From positions 1-13,763 of the forward strand of contig DAOUCS010000038.1 in the NCBI GenBank assembly GCA_034431815.1: a DNA stretch of 13,763 bases, written 5' to 3'. Shown piece by piece: positions 6,953 through 13,323 of the stretch (within the stretch, counting starts at the first letter, position 1; each line of letters begins with the position of its first letter). Source of the stretch: HRBIN29 sp034431815 (lineage in GTDB: Bacteria > Chloroflexota > Dehalococcoidia > Tepidiformales > Tepidiformaceae). A program made the position numbers and the translations under genes. The notes beneath the pieces are model-generated. The model had not been told where the DNA came from. It saw only the letters and a list, made by a program, of their open reading frames with translations, and searched no databases.

Positions 6953-7569
6953 TCCGTGATGTCGACCTCGTAGTCGGGGTCGGTGGCGCCCGCCAGCAGG
7001 ACTTCGTTCACCTGGTGAGCCTCCAGGCCCTCCTCCTCGTGGCGGGGGTAGAAGAGCCGGTCGCGAACGAGGGGGTAGATGGCGTCGGCAGCGGCCATCC
7101 CCACGATCCGGTGGTCGCGATGGTTGAAGCTGTGGCGGAAGCCGTCCCAGGTGATGACCACCTCGGGGCGGTAGCGCCGCAGCAGGCGTACGATCTGCTC
7201 GCGCAGCTCGTGGTCGTCGGAGGTGAAGCCGTCGGGATACCCGAGGAAGATGCATTCCTTCACGCCGAGGACGCGGCAGGCCTGCCGCTGCTCCTCTTCA
7301 CGGATGGCGGCGAGCTTCTCGGGGTGCATCGAGGGGTCGTGACTGCCCTTGTCCCCGTTCGTCACGACCACGTAACGCACCTCCCAGCCCTCGGCGCACC
7401 ACTTGGCCACCGTCCCCCCGCAGAGGAACTCCGCGTCGTCGGGGTGGGCGACGATGACCATGGCGCTGGAAGGTCCGGTGATGGGAGGCGGCGGCTCGGG
7501 CGGGGCAGCGCCGCTCGGCGGCTGGGCCAGGATCGGTCGTTCCTCCTCCTTCGGTTGCGGCGGCGTCAT
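6766..7569 (-). CDS. PIG-L/LmbE family N-acetyl-sugar deacetylase
   Basis: A zinc-dependent deacetylase of 267 aa from the PIG-L family, which removes acetyl groups from N-acetylglucosaminyl substrates (MshB, BshB and GlcNAc-PI deacetylases belong here). AHPDD at 41-45 supplies the first zinc ligands (H42, D45) and the catalytic aspartate (D44). HRDH at 150-153 supplies the third ligand (H153). The first 35 residues are Pro/Glu-rich and probably disordered. The start at 7569 is well supported: GGGAGG lies 6 nt upstream and the ATG overlaps the glycosyltransferase stop as ATGA, whereas the internal Met37 has no ribosome binding site. Coupling to an MshA-like transferase suggests that the two act in sequence, making and then deacetylating a GlcNAc adduct. 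The acceptor is unknown. The 3' end overlaps the convergent HTH frame by 187 bp. Confidence 0.9.
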   Translation of the reverse strand: MTPPQPKEEERPILAQPPSGAAPPEPPPPITGPSSAMVIVAHPDDAEFLCGGTVAKWCAEGWEVRYVVVTNGDKGSHDPSMHPEKLAAIREEEQRQACRVLGVKECIFLGYPDGFTSDDHELREQIVRLLRRYRPEVVITWDGFRHSFNHRDHRIVGMAAADAIYPLVRDRLFYPRHEEEGLEAHQVNEVLLAGATDPDYEVDITDYWHVKVEAILCHQSQLGGRQREDFLRMREEQQRREGSDRIVERFRRWSIRRPVPARVPARG

Positions 7570-8831
7570 AGCCGACCTCCCGCGAGGAGCGTGGCTTCGT
7601 AGATTTCGTCGCGGAAGCGGGCGCCGCGGCGGCGGCCGGACCGCAGGGCCTCGTAGAGCGACGCGACGCGCGCCGCCACGGAAGGCCAGCGGAAGCGCTC
7701 GGCGGCCCGCCGTCCCGCACGTCCGAAGTTCGCCCGGAGTTCCGGGTTCGCGAGGAGCACGTCGAGCTTTTCGGCGAAGGGCTCCGGACATCGCCACGGG
7801 ATGAGGTAGCCCGTCACGCCGTCGATCACCGTTTCGGCGAGGCCGCCGACACGGGATGCGACCACCGGCGTCCCGCAGGCCATCGCCTCCACGGCCACGA
7901 GCCCGAAGCTCTCATAGTAGCTGGGCACGACGCAGACGTCGGCGGCGCTGTACAGCCAGGGGAGTTCAGCGTGGGGCATCGGCCCGGTGAAGCGGACGCG
8001 TTGCCCCACCCCGCGGTCGCGCGCCTGGGCTTCGAGCGCGGCGCGGTACGCCTCGGATTCGGTATCCCCGCCGACGATCCAGAGGAGCGCGTCCTGGCGC
8101 TGGAGCTGGGCGAAGGCGTCGATGAGGATATCGACGCCCTTCAGCGGTTCGAGCCGGCCGACCCATACGAGCAGGGGAAGCTCGGCCGGAACGCCCAACC
8201 GGGCGCGGGCCTGCGCGCGGTTCCGCGGGGCGAAGAGCTCCAGGTCGAGCCCGCAGGGGATGGTGACCAACCGCGAGGGGTCGGCGCCGTAATCGCGAAC
8301 CAGGAGTTCCCGTTCGTGACGGCTGGCGGTGACCACGGCGTCCGCGCGCCGGGCCGCGAGCCGCTCCGCGGCGATGCGCCGGCGGGGCTCCGCCTCGCTG
8401 ATGCGGGCGCGGTTCTTGACGGCGCCGAGGGTATGGAACATCACCGCGTAGGGTACCTCCCACGCCCGCGCCAGCGCCAACCCGATCCGGGCGCTCTGCC
8501 AGTAGTGGCTGTGGATGAGGTCGTAGCCGCGGCCTTCGCGCGCGGCGAAGGCGAGCGCTTCCCGCGTGAACTCGGCCCCGCAGCGGACGATCTCGTCCTT
8601 GGCCAGGGGGACGGGGGGGCCCGCCGCCAGCCGCAGCAGGCGCACGTTCGGTCCGAGCTGCTCAACCGGAGGGAGGTCGCCGTCCAGGCGGGTCATCACA
8701 TCCACCTGGTAGCCGAGCGCTCCCAGCTCCCGGGTGAGTTCGAGCACGTAGACGTTCATACCGCCGGCGTCGCGCCCTCCGAGGGGGGCGAGCGGGCTGG
8801 TATGCACCGAAAGGTGGAGGATGCGCGTCAC
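7566..8831 (-). CDS. GT4 family glycosyltransferase, MshA-like
   Basis: A retaining GT-B glycosyltransferase of 421 aa. The N-terminus SVHTSPLAPLGGRDAGGMN (8-26) closely follows the opening of actinobacterial MshA, which joins UDP-GlcNAc to inositol 3-phosphate. Positions that, from memory, hold the acceptor phosphate in Corynebacterium MshA all have counterparts: K78, Y110 in SHYW, T134 in HTLGAVKN, and R150 or R151. Donor-side motifs are GRLEPLKG (R226, K231) and the EX7E pair E307/E315 in YESFGLVAVEAMACGTP. Sucrose-phosphate synthases share much of the acceptor pocket, so a sugar-phosphate acceptor is also possible. The start is GTG 8831, 9 bp after the acetyltransferase stop, with GAGGG 6 nt upstream. 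Its stop overlaps the deacetylase start. The family is certain; the MshA-like acceptor is inference. Confidence 0.92.
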   Translation of the reverse strand: MTRILHLSVHTSPLAPLGGRDAGGMNVYVLELTRELGALGYQVDVMTRLDGDLPPVEQLGPNVRLLRLAAGPPVPLAKDEIVRCGAEFTREALAFAAREGRGYDLIHSHYWQSARIGLALARAWEVPYAVMFHTLGAVKNRARISEAEPRRRIAAERLAARRADAVVTASRHERELLVRDYGADPSRLVTIPCGLDLELFAPRNRAQARARLGVPAELPLLVWVGRLEPLKGVDILIDAFAQLQRQDALLWIVGGDTESEAYRAALEAQARDRGVGQRVRFTGPMPHAELPWLYSAADVCVVPSYYESFGLVAVEAMACGTPVVASRVGGLAETVIDGVTGYLIPWRCPEPFAEKLDVLLANPELRANFGRAGRRAAERFRWPSVAARVASLYEALRSGRRRGARFRDEIYEATLLAGGRL

Positions 8832-8840
8832 CGGCCGCCC

Positions 8841-9869
8841 TCACGCACGAGCTTCGAGCCGCAGGCGGTAGAGCTGGTAGGGTCGGCCGCCCATGCGCCG
8901 CTTGTACTCTTCGCCGCCGCGGAGGAAGTCGAAGAAGCGCTTCCCCCGCTCGGCGGCGCTGCGCAGGGCGTGGGCCTTGCAGACGAAGCCGGCGGCCAGG
9001 CGGCCGAATTGCGGGTCGTAGCCGGAGTTGTAGAGGAACGTGCCCTCGGCATTCTCCAGGCAGACGACCATGGCCGCGAGCTCGCCGCCGAGCCGCAGCT
9101 CGCCGAGGCGGGCGAAGCCCGCCCCCACGGCGGCCTGCACGGCCTCCCGGAAGAACGCCTCCCGTTCGGGCGTGAGGAAGCGCGCCTTTCCTTCGTGGCT
9201 GGCGCGCATCAGCCGGAAGAGGGCTTCGAGGGCGGGCCCGGCCGCTTCGGCGTCGGTGATCTCGGAGTAGCGAGCCCCTCCCGCCTGGGCGAAGTTGCGC
9301 ATCTTGCGGCGCAGCTCGTGGCGGTCGTGCTTCGAAAGCCCGGCGAGGTACGCCTCCCAGCCGCCGCTGAGCTCTGCCCGTGGCGCAAGGACTTCGGGCT
9401 CTTCCGCGAAGCTCCAGCCGAGGCGCTCGGCCGCGGCCGCGAAGGCGGGCCGGAAGAGGGAATCCTCGGCGATGCCCCAAAGCTCGACGCGCCGGGTGAG
9501 GTCTTCACGCATCCATTCCAGGATGCCCTCGGCGGCTACCACCTCGTAGCCCGGGAGCGCCGCCAGGGGTGGGTAGTCGGTGACGTCCGGGTCGCCCAGA
9601 GCACGGGCGGTCTCGCGGTCGATTTCGAACGCCGCCGCCCCCACGAGACGGCCGTCGAGCCGTATCGAAAGGAAGACGGGCTCGCCGATGGGGTCCGCCC
9701 TGCGAAGCCATGCCCCCACCCATTCCGGCCTGGCGAAGGGGTGGGAAGCCGCGTCGTCGCAGAGGGCGGCCCATTCCGGCGCGAAGGCCGCGAAGTCGTT
9801 CGCATCGATGAGGGGCTCGGGGACCCCGCCGTGCAGGGCGTCGAGGGCGTTCGCGGCCGGCTCTTCCAT
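8841..9869 (-). CDS. BioF2-like (GNAT fold) acetyltransferase domain protein
   Basis: A cytoplasmic protein of 342 aa with two GNAT-like halves. The C-terminal half (about 170-325) is the BioF2-like/CelD type: LSKHDRHELRRKMRNF at 178-193, MRASHEGKARFL at 221-232, strands around GELRLGGELAAMVVC at 256-270, and the hallmark FDFLRGGEEYKRRMG at 313-327. The N-terminal half (about 20-160) has the usual HPFARPEWVGAWL and a LDGRLVGAAAFEI strand pair. Members transfer acyl or aminoacyl groups to sugars, peptides or lipids, and the substrate cannot be read from sequence. ATG 9869 was chosen because GGGAGG stands 6 nt before it; the frame continues upstream but enters folE. It is 23 bp after folE and 9 bp before the glycosyltransferase, so it probably acylates the product of that pathway. 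Confidence 0.85.
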   Translation of the reverse strand: MEEPAANALDALHGGVPEPLIDANDFAAFAPEWAALCDDAASHPFARPEWVGAWLRRADPIGEPVFLSIRLDGRLVGAAAFEIDRETARALGDPDVTDYPPLAALPGYEVVAAEGILEWMREDLTRRVELWGIAEDSLFRPAFAAAAERLGWSFAEEPEVLAPRAELSGGWEAYLAGLSKHDRHELRRKMRNFAQAGGARYSEITDAEAAGPALEALFRLMRASHEGKARFLTPEREAFFREAVQAAVGAGFARLGELRLGGELAAMVVCLENAEGTFLYNSGYDPQFGRLAAGFVCKAHALRSAAERGKRFFDFLRGGEEYKRRMGGRPYQLYRLRLEARA

Positions 9870-9892
9870 CGCTGCCTCCCGCAGCGGAGCGT

Positions 9893-10513
9893 TCAGGCGG
9901 TGCCCCGCACCAGGGCGAGGAATTCGGACCGGGTGACAGCCGAGCGCCGGAACTGCCCGCGCATGGCGCTGGTCACCATCCGGCTGCCGGGCTTCTTCAC
10001 GCCGCGCATCGTCATGCACAGGTGTTCGGCCTCGATGACCACCGCCACGCCGTCCGGCTCGAGTACCTCCATGATTGCCTCGGCGATTTGGCTGGTGAGC
10101 TTCTCCTGGATTTGCGGCCGGCGGGCGTACGCCTCCACCACGCGGGCAAGCTTACTGATGCCCACGACGCGCGACTCGGGCACGTACCCGACGTGGGCCT
10201 CGCCGTGGAAGGGGAGAAAGTGGTGCTCGCACATGCTGTAGAAGGGGATGTTGCGCAGGATGACCATCTCGTCGTGGGGCACTTCGAAGCCCACGCGGAG
10301 GTACTCCCGCGGGTCGATTGTCAGCCCCTCGAAGATCTCGGCATACATATCGGCGATTCGGCGCGGGGTATCGCGAAGTCCGTCGCGCGCCGGGTCCTCG
10401 CCGATGGCAAGAATGAGCTCCCGCACGGCCGCCTGGATGCGCTCGCGGTCGACGCCCTGTTCGGTGACGGCTCCGCGCCCATCGAGACCGATGGCCCGTG
10501 GCTCGAACGCCAT
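9893..10513 (-). CDS. folE: GTP cyclohydrolase I
   Basis: Converts GTP to 7,8-dihydroneopterin triphosphate, the first step towards folate and other pterins; the known family works as a cytoplasmic homodecamer. The 206-aa length is typical. The zinc site is complete: C95 and H98 in MCEHHF, and C166 in HLCM. Other family blocks are present: DGLRDTPRR (44-52), HGEAHVGYVP (103-112), GISKLARVVEAYARRPQ (118-134), MTMRGVKKPG (167-176) and TSAMRGQF (181-188). The start is ATG 10513, with a G-run about 6 nt upstream and an extended -10 box at 10542-10550. It leads a four-gene run with an acyltransferase, a glycosyltransferase and a deacetylase, and no other folate gene is in the window, so its product may feed a modified pterin or the placement may be incidental. 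Confidence 0.97.
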   Translation of the reverse strand: MAFEPRAIGLDGRGAVTEQGVDRERIQAAVRELILAIGEDPARDGLRDTPRRIADMYAEIFEGLTIDPREYLRVGFEVPHDEMVILRNIPFYSMCEHHFLPFHGEAHVGYVPESRVVGISKLARVVEAYARRPQIQEKLTSQIAEAIMEVLEPDGVAVVIEAEHLCMTMRGVKKPGSRMVTSAMRGQFRRSAVTRSEFLALVRGTA

Positions 10514-10541
10514 GGTGAACCCCCCGAAACTCGCTCGTTCG

Positions 10542-10550
10542 ATCCTAACA
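10542..10550 (-). promoter_or_regulatory. Extended -10 promoter element for the folE operon
   Basis: On the minus strand this reads TGTTAGGAT: a TGn extension joined to TAGGAT (four of six matches to TATAAT). It would start transcription near 10535, giving a leader of about 22 nt before folE. No good -35 box was seen, which is acceptable for an extended -10 promoter. Confidence 0.4.
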
Positions 10551-10561
10551 GACGCTGGGGC

Positions 10562-10578
10562 CGCCCCGTGTGGGGGCG
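10562..10578 (-). terminator. Weak hairpin between the response regulator and folE
   Basis: CGCCCC (10562-10567) pairs with GGGGCG (10573-10578) across a 5-nt loop, 14 bp past the response-regulator stop. No T-run follows on the minus strand. It lies just upstream of the folE promoter candidate, a sensible place for a terminator, but structure alone is weak evidence. Confidence 0.25.
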
Positions 10579-10591
10579 ATCACGGCCGGTC

Positions 10592-11338
10592 TCAGCCGGC
10601 GCGCCCTTCCCGCGCCCGGGGCGCCGGCTCCACCGACTCCAAGGGAGCGATGCCTGCCCGCACCGCGAAGCGGATGAGGTCGCCCCGCCGCCGAATTCCG
10701 AGCTTCTGAATGATCCGGGTGATGTGAGCCTCGACCGTCTTTACGGTGACGCCGAGCACCTCCGCGATCTCGCGGTTCGTGTACCCCTCGCCGATGAGCT
10801 GCAGGACTTCGCGCTCGCGCTGGGAGAGCCGGTCGAGGGCGCCCCATCCCGGCTTCTGGGCGCTCTGCAGGAGGTCCATGGCATCGAATCCGCCGAGGAG
10901 CTCGGCCGAGAAGTAGGTGTTGCCGTGTGCGACCGCCTGGATGGCAAGGATGAGCTCATCGATATCCGCGGATTTGCGTACGTAGCCCTGGGCGCCGGCG
11001 CGGACGGCCGCGAGCACCTGGGCGGTATCGCTGTACCCGCTGAGCATGATGACCCGCACGCCAGGCAGCTCGTGGTGGATCCGCGCGGCGGCCTCGACGC
11101 CGTTGAGGCCGGGCATCACGACGTCCATGAGCACGACGTCGGGGCGGAGGCGGCGTGCGAGGAGCACCGCCTCCCGTCCGTCGCCTGCTTCGCCCACCAC
11201 GGCGATATCGGCCCGGCGGGCGAGGAGCGAGCGGAGACCCTGGCGGACGACGGCGTGGTCATCGACGAGGAGGACCCGGATGGGGGGCCGGGAGGCCCCG
11301 CCGGTGCCCCCGAACTCCTCACGGCTCATCGTCGGCAT
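10592..11338 (-). CDS. NarL/FixJ family response regulator
   Basis: A two-component transcription factor of 248 aa. The receiver domain (about 20-138) has the acid pair D26/D27, phosphorylation site D72 in LMDVVMPGLNG, the switch residue S100 in VIMLSGYSD, and K122 in GYVRKSAD. The LuxR/GerE DNA-binding domain (about 168-230) reads LSQREREVLQLIGEGYTNRE, followed by the recognition helix TVKTVEAHITRII. A 19-residue Gly/Ser-rich extension precedes the receiver. ATG 11338 is supported by GAGGAG 6 nt upstream; a second Met lies 3 codons in. No histidine kinase is in the window, so it is an orphan or its partner lies elsewhere. Its targets are unknown, with the neighbouring folE operon one possibility. 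Confidence 0.94.
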   Translation of the reverse strand: MPTMSREEFGGTGGASRPPIRVLLVDDHAVVRQGLRSLLARRADIAVVGEAGDGREAVLLARRLRPDVVLMDVVMPGLNGVEAAARIHHELPGVRVIMLSGYSDTAQVLAAVRAGAQGYVRKSADIDELILAIQAVAHGNTYFSAELLGGFDAMDLLQSAQKPGWGALDRLSQREREVLQLIGEGYTNREIAEVLGVTVKTVEAHITRIIQKLGIRRRGDLIRFAVRAGIAPLESVEPAPRAREGRAG

Positions 11339-11432
11339 CGCGCGCTCCTCGGGGCTGAGCTGCCGCGGGGGTACTCTACCGCAGGGACCGGCGGCTGCCT
11401 ACCCCCGGCTGTGGCCCGCAGGGCGTAGCGCT

Positions 11433-12047
11433 TCAGGCCGAAAGGAGCGCGCGCGTCATCCCGTCGAGCTCCCGCAAGGTCGCCTCACGGTCCCGGTCGC
11501 GCCACACGCCCAGGCCCAGGGCCGCCGAGGTGTAGGCGGTGAGGAGGGTGAGGGCGGTGATTTCGACCGGCACCTTCCGCAGCTCACCCTTCTCGATGCC
11601 GCGCCGCATGTCCTCGCAGAGGGCGTCGAAGAGCCAGTCGGCGGGGTTCACCGGCTGCGCGTGGCGCTCCCCGCGCTCGCCGCCATCCTCGCGGAAGGCC
11701 GAAGCGAGCAGCACGCGGTTCTCGTGCATGTACCGCGCCACCTCTTCGAGGGTGCGCACGACCCGCTCGATAGCCGGCGTCGTTCGGTCCACGGTCGCGC
11801 GGTACCGCTCGCGGGCCTCGAGCGCGTGGGTGCGGAGCACCTCCTGAAGCAGCTCGTGCTTCGAGCGGAAGTACCCGTACAGGGTGCCGACGCCCACATC
11901 GGCAAGGTCGGCGATTTCGATGATGGAGGTCTTGCCGAAGCCCTTTTCGCGAAAGAGCTTCGCGGCTGCTTCCAGGATCGCCCGCCGGGTGCGAAGCTTG
12001 CGGCGTTCCAAGCGGCTCTTCGGTACGACTTCGCCAGGGTTCGCCAT
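11433..12047 (-). CDS. TetR/AcrR family transcriptional repressor
   Basis: A 204-aa ligand-responsive repressor. The N-terminal helix-turn-helix (about 20-70) is canonical: RRAILEAAAKLFREKGF, then TSIIEIADLADVGVGTLYGY, then FRSKHELL. The all-helical C-terminal domain (about 75-204) would bind an inducer and form the dimer; its sequence gives no ligand clue. The ATG at 12047 has GGAG 9 nt upstream. It is preceded by a promoter-like pair at 12112-12140 and an inverted repeat at 12071-12108 that could be its own operator. It stands between the response regulator (95 bp downstream) and the metallo-hydrolase (101 bp upstream), all on the same strand. Control of neighbouring genes is inference. Confidence 0.93.
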   Translation of the reverse strand: MANPGEVVPKSRLERRKLRTRRAILEAAAKLFREKGFGKTSIIEIADLADVGVGTLYGYFRSKHELLQEVLRTHALEARERYRATVDRTTPAIERVVRTLEEVARYMHENRVLLASAFREDGGERGERHAQPVNPADWLFDALCEDMRRGIEKGELRKVPVEITALTLLTAYTSAALGLGVWRDRDREATLRELDGMTRALLSA

Positions 12048-12070
12048 TCGTTGTCACTCCGATAGATGGT

Positions 12071-12108
12071 CTCGCTGCGAACGTTCCCCGCCCCCGTTCG
12101 ATCGCGAG
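12071..12108. promoter_or_regulatory. Interrupted inverted repeat, possible TetR operator
   Basis: CTCGC-TG-CGAACG (12071-12083) and CGTTCG-ATC-GCGAG (12095-12108) are inverted copies with eleven matching base pairs and an 11-bp centre; the inner linkers differ by one base. The left arm also contains the palindrome GAACGTTC (12079-12086). The repeat lies at and just after the predicted start of tetR transcription, where a self-repressing regulator would bind. Confidence 0.4.
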
Positions 12109-12111
12109 GAC

Positions 12112-12140
12112 AGCATACCGCCCGCTGGACAAACCGTCGA
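12112..12140 (-). promoter_or_regulatory. Candidate tetR promoter
   Basis: On the minus strand TCGACG (12140-12135) and TATGCT (12117-12112) each match four of six consensus bases and are separated by 17 bp. Transcription would start near 12105, inside the right arm of the inverted repeat, leaving a leader of about 58 nt. The -35 box lies 9 bp from the stop codon of the metallo-hydrolase gene. Confidence 0.38.
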
Positions 12141-12148
12141 GAGTGCGC

Positions 12149-12796
12149 TCAGGATTCCAGCCAGCGAACGTCGCCGCACAGGTCGGGCGGGTGCTCGCGC
12201 GAGGCGAACACGGCGTACTCGGCCTTGCTCTCCCCTATCGTCGTCGTGGGGCCGTGCCCGGGATATACGACGGTGTCGTCCGGCAACGTGTACAGGTGCG
12301 TCACGATGGATGCGATCTCCTGCCTCAGGAGCTCCGGCGATTGTGAGCGTCCGGGCCCGCCGGGGAAGAGGGTATCGCCCACGAAGGCGCTCTTCCCGGC
12401 AACGTAAGCCGTGCTCCCCGGGGTGTGGCCCGGGACGCTCAGCACCCGGAACGTCACGTTGCCGACGTGAATCTCCTGCCCGTGGTGAACGGGCTCGTCG
12501 AGCTGACCCTCCTTCAGCCAGGGTTCAGCGGCGTCGGCGTAGAGGCGGCAGCCGAATCGAGCTTTCAAAGCGTCGATGCCGGCCGTATGGTCGCCGTGCG
12601 AATGGGTCAGGAGGATCTTCGCCGGGTGCACGCCGGCCGCCTCCGCGACAGCGATGGCCTTCTCCGGCTCGTCAGGGGCATCGATGAAGGCGGCCTCTCC
12701 CGTGGTGCGGTCTATCACGAGGTAGATGTTGTTCTGCCAGGCGCCCGCCGGCCCCGCGCGGAGGATGACGAGGTCACCGTCTTCGAATCGGTCCAT
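12149..12796 (-). CDS. MBL-fold metallo-hydrolase, glyoxalase-II-like
   Basis: A 215-aa cytoplasmic hydrolase of the metallo-beta-lactamase fold, closest in style to the hydroxyacylglutathione hydrolase/RNase Z-like short family. The two-metal site is complete: H65, H67, D69 and H70 in THSHGDH, H124 in GHTPGS, D141 in GDTLF, and H181 in YPGHGPTT. The length matches short glyoxalase-II-type proteins that lack the C-terminal substrate-binding helices, so the true substrate (a thioester, lactone or persulfide) is not predictable. ATG 12796 was preferred over an upstream in-frame start because GGAGG stands 6 nt before it. An extended -10 element lies at 12829-12837. A thiol-adduct role would fit if the nearby MshA-like operon makes a thiol, but that is speculation. 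Confidence 0.9.
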   Translation of the reverse strand: MDRFEDGDLVILRAGPAGAWQNNIYLVIDRTTGEAAFIDAPDEPEKAIAVAEAAGVHPAKILLTHSHGDHTAGIDALKARFGCRLYADAAEPWLKEGQLDEPVHHGQEIHVGNVTFRVLSVPGHTPGSTAYVAGKSAFVGDTLFPGGPGRSQSPELLRQEIASIVTHLYTLPDDTVVYPGHGPTTTIGESKAEYAVFASREHPPDLCGDVRWLES

Positions 12797-12828
12797 GGCG
12801 CGCCTCCGAGATCGGGTGCTGCGGGGCC

Positions 12829-12837
12829 ACTCTACCA
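12829..12837 (-). promoter_or_regulatory. Extended -10 promoter element for the MBL hydrolase
   Basis: The minus strand reads TGGTAGAGT, a TGn extension plus TAGAGT (four of six matches). Transcription would begin near 12822, about 25 nt before ATG 12796. No convincing -35 box was found. The same TGnTAGnnT form precedes folE. Confidence 0.37.
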
Positions 12838-13323
12838 CCCTGTCCGGTCGCTCTTCACTGGTCCCGAGCCGGGGCGGGCGGCATCAGGGAGACTGCGCAC
12901 ACGAACCCATCCGCGCCGGCCAAGCCCCGCCTCCCGAGACGAAGGGAGCGATGAACGGCCGCGACGAGCCGCCCGCCGCATATCCCGGACGACCGGCCGG
13001 GAGCCTCCTCTTCCACGCGCCCATCAAGCCGCGGCATCAGTCGGGGTCCGGTGGGCACACGCCAGCCGGACCCTCGACAGCGCTATACCCTTCCGCGACC
13101 TGAAGGCGATTCGAACGCTCTCGCAAAGGAAGGCCGCCCGGACCGTGCATAGGAGGGCGACACCCGCCGGCAGCGGCCGCTTCGGGCACCCCAGGTGACC
13201 GCGACGCCCCATATGAATACCTCGCGCGAGCTGAACCCGGCCCCTACAAGCGCTCGCGTCGCGCAGCGCGATGGCTTCCGAGACCCAGCGGACGCGCTCG
13301 CAGCGGGGAGGCACCCACGGCGC
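12838..13323. other. Stretch without a convincing gene
   Basis: These 486 bp separate the MBL hydrolase promoter from the small membrane protein. Short frames exist on both strands (50 codons at 12951-13103 plus; 67 and 96 codons minus), but none has a well-spaced ribosome binding site, believable composition or a recognisable motif. The stretch holds a strong hairpin at 13044-13073 and a smaller one at 12983-13002 (TCCCGG/CCGGGA, 8-nt loop). No tRNA, rRNA or known structural RNA was recognised by eye. Confidence 0.5.
13044..13073. repeat. Strong 30-nt hairpin in the gene-free stretch
   Basis: GGGTCCGG (13044-13051) and CCGGACCC (13066-13073) form a perfect 8-bp stem. Inside it, GGC/GCC adds three more pairs after a wobble and a mismatch, closing on an ACAC tetraloop. 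It lies about 250 bp past the small membrane protein stop and about 250 bp before the MBL gene. There is no T-run on either side, so it is either a distant terminator or part of a structured RNA. Confidence 0.45.

Noticed and set aside
7971..10241. A 756-codon open frame on the plus strand.
   Set aside because: It is the shadow of the glycosyltransferase, acetyltransferase and folE genes, has no motif of its own, and the minus-strand genes have strong ribosome binding sites and intact active sites.
11373..11378. TAGAGT on the minus strand as a -10 box for the response regulator.
   Set aside because: It matches only four of six positions, has no TGn extension and no -35 partner, so it was not listed as a feature.
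12951..13103. A 50-codon plus-strand frame starting with ATG after GGGAG.
   Set aside because: The ribosome site is only 2 nt from the ATG, composition is Pro/Gly-rich without a motif, and the frame crosses the 13044-13073 hairpin.
13110..13116. TTCGAAC resembles a tRNA T-loop.
   Set aside because: Flanking bases do not form a T-stem on either strand and no acceptor or anticodon stem fits.
13024..13314. A 96-codon minus-strand frame between the MBL hydrolase and the small membrane protein.
   Set aside because: It starts with GTG and its purine-rich site is 12 nt away; the product is Cys/Arg-rich with no recognisable domain. A decayed gene is possible but not supported.
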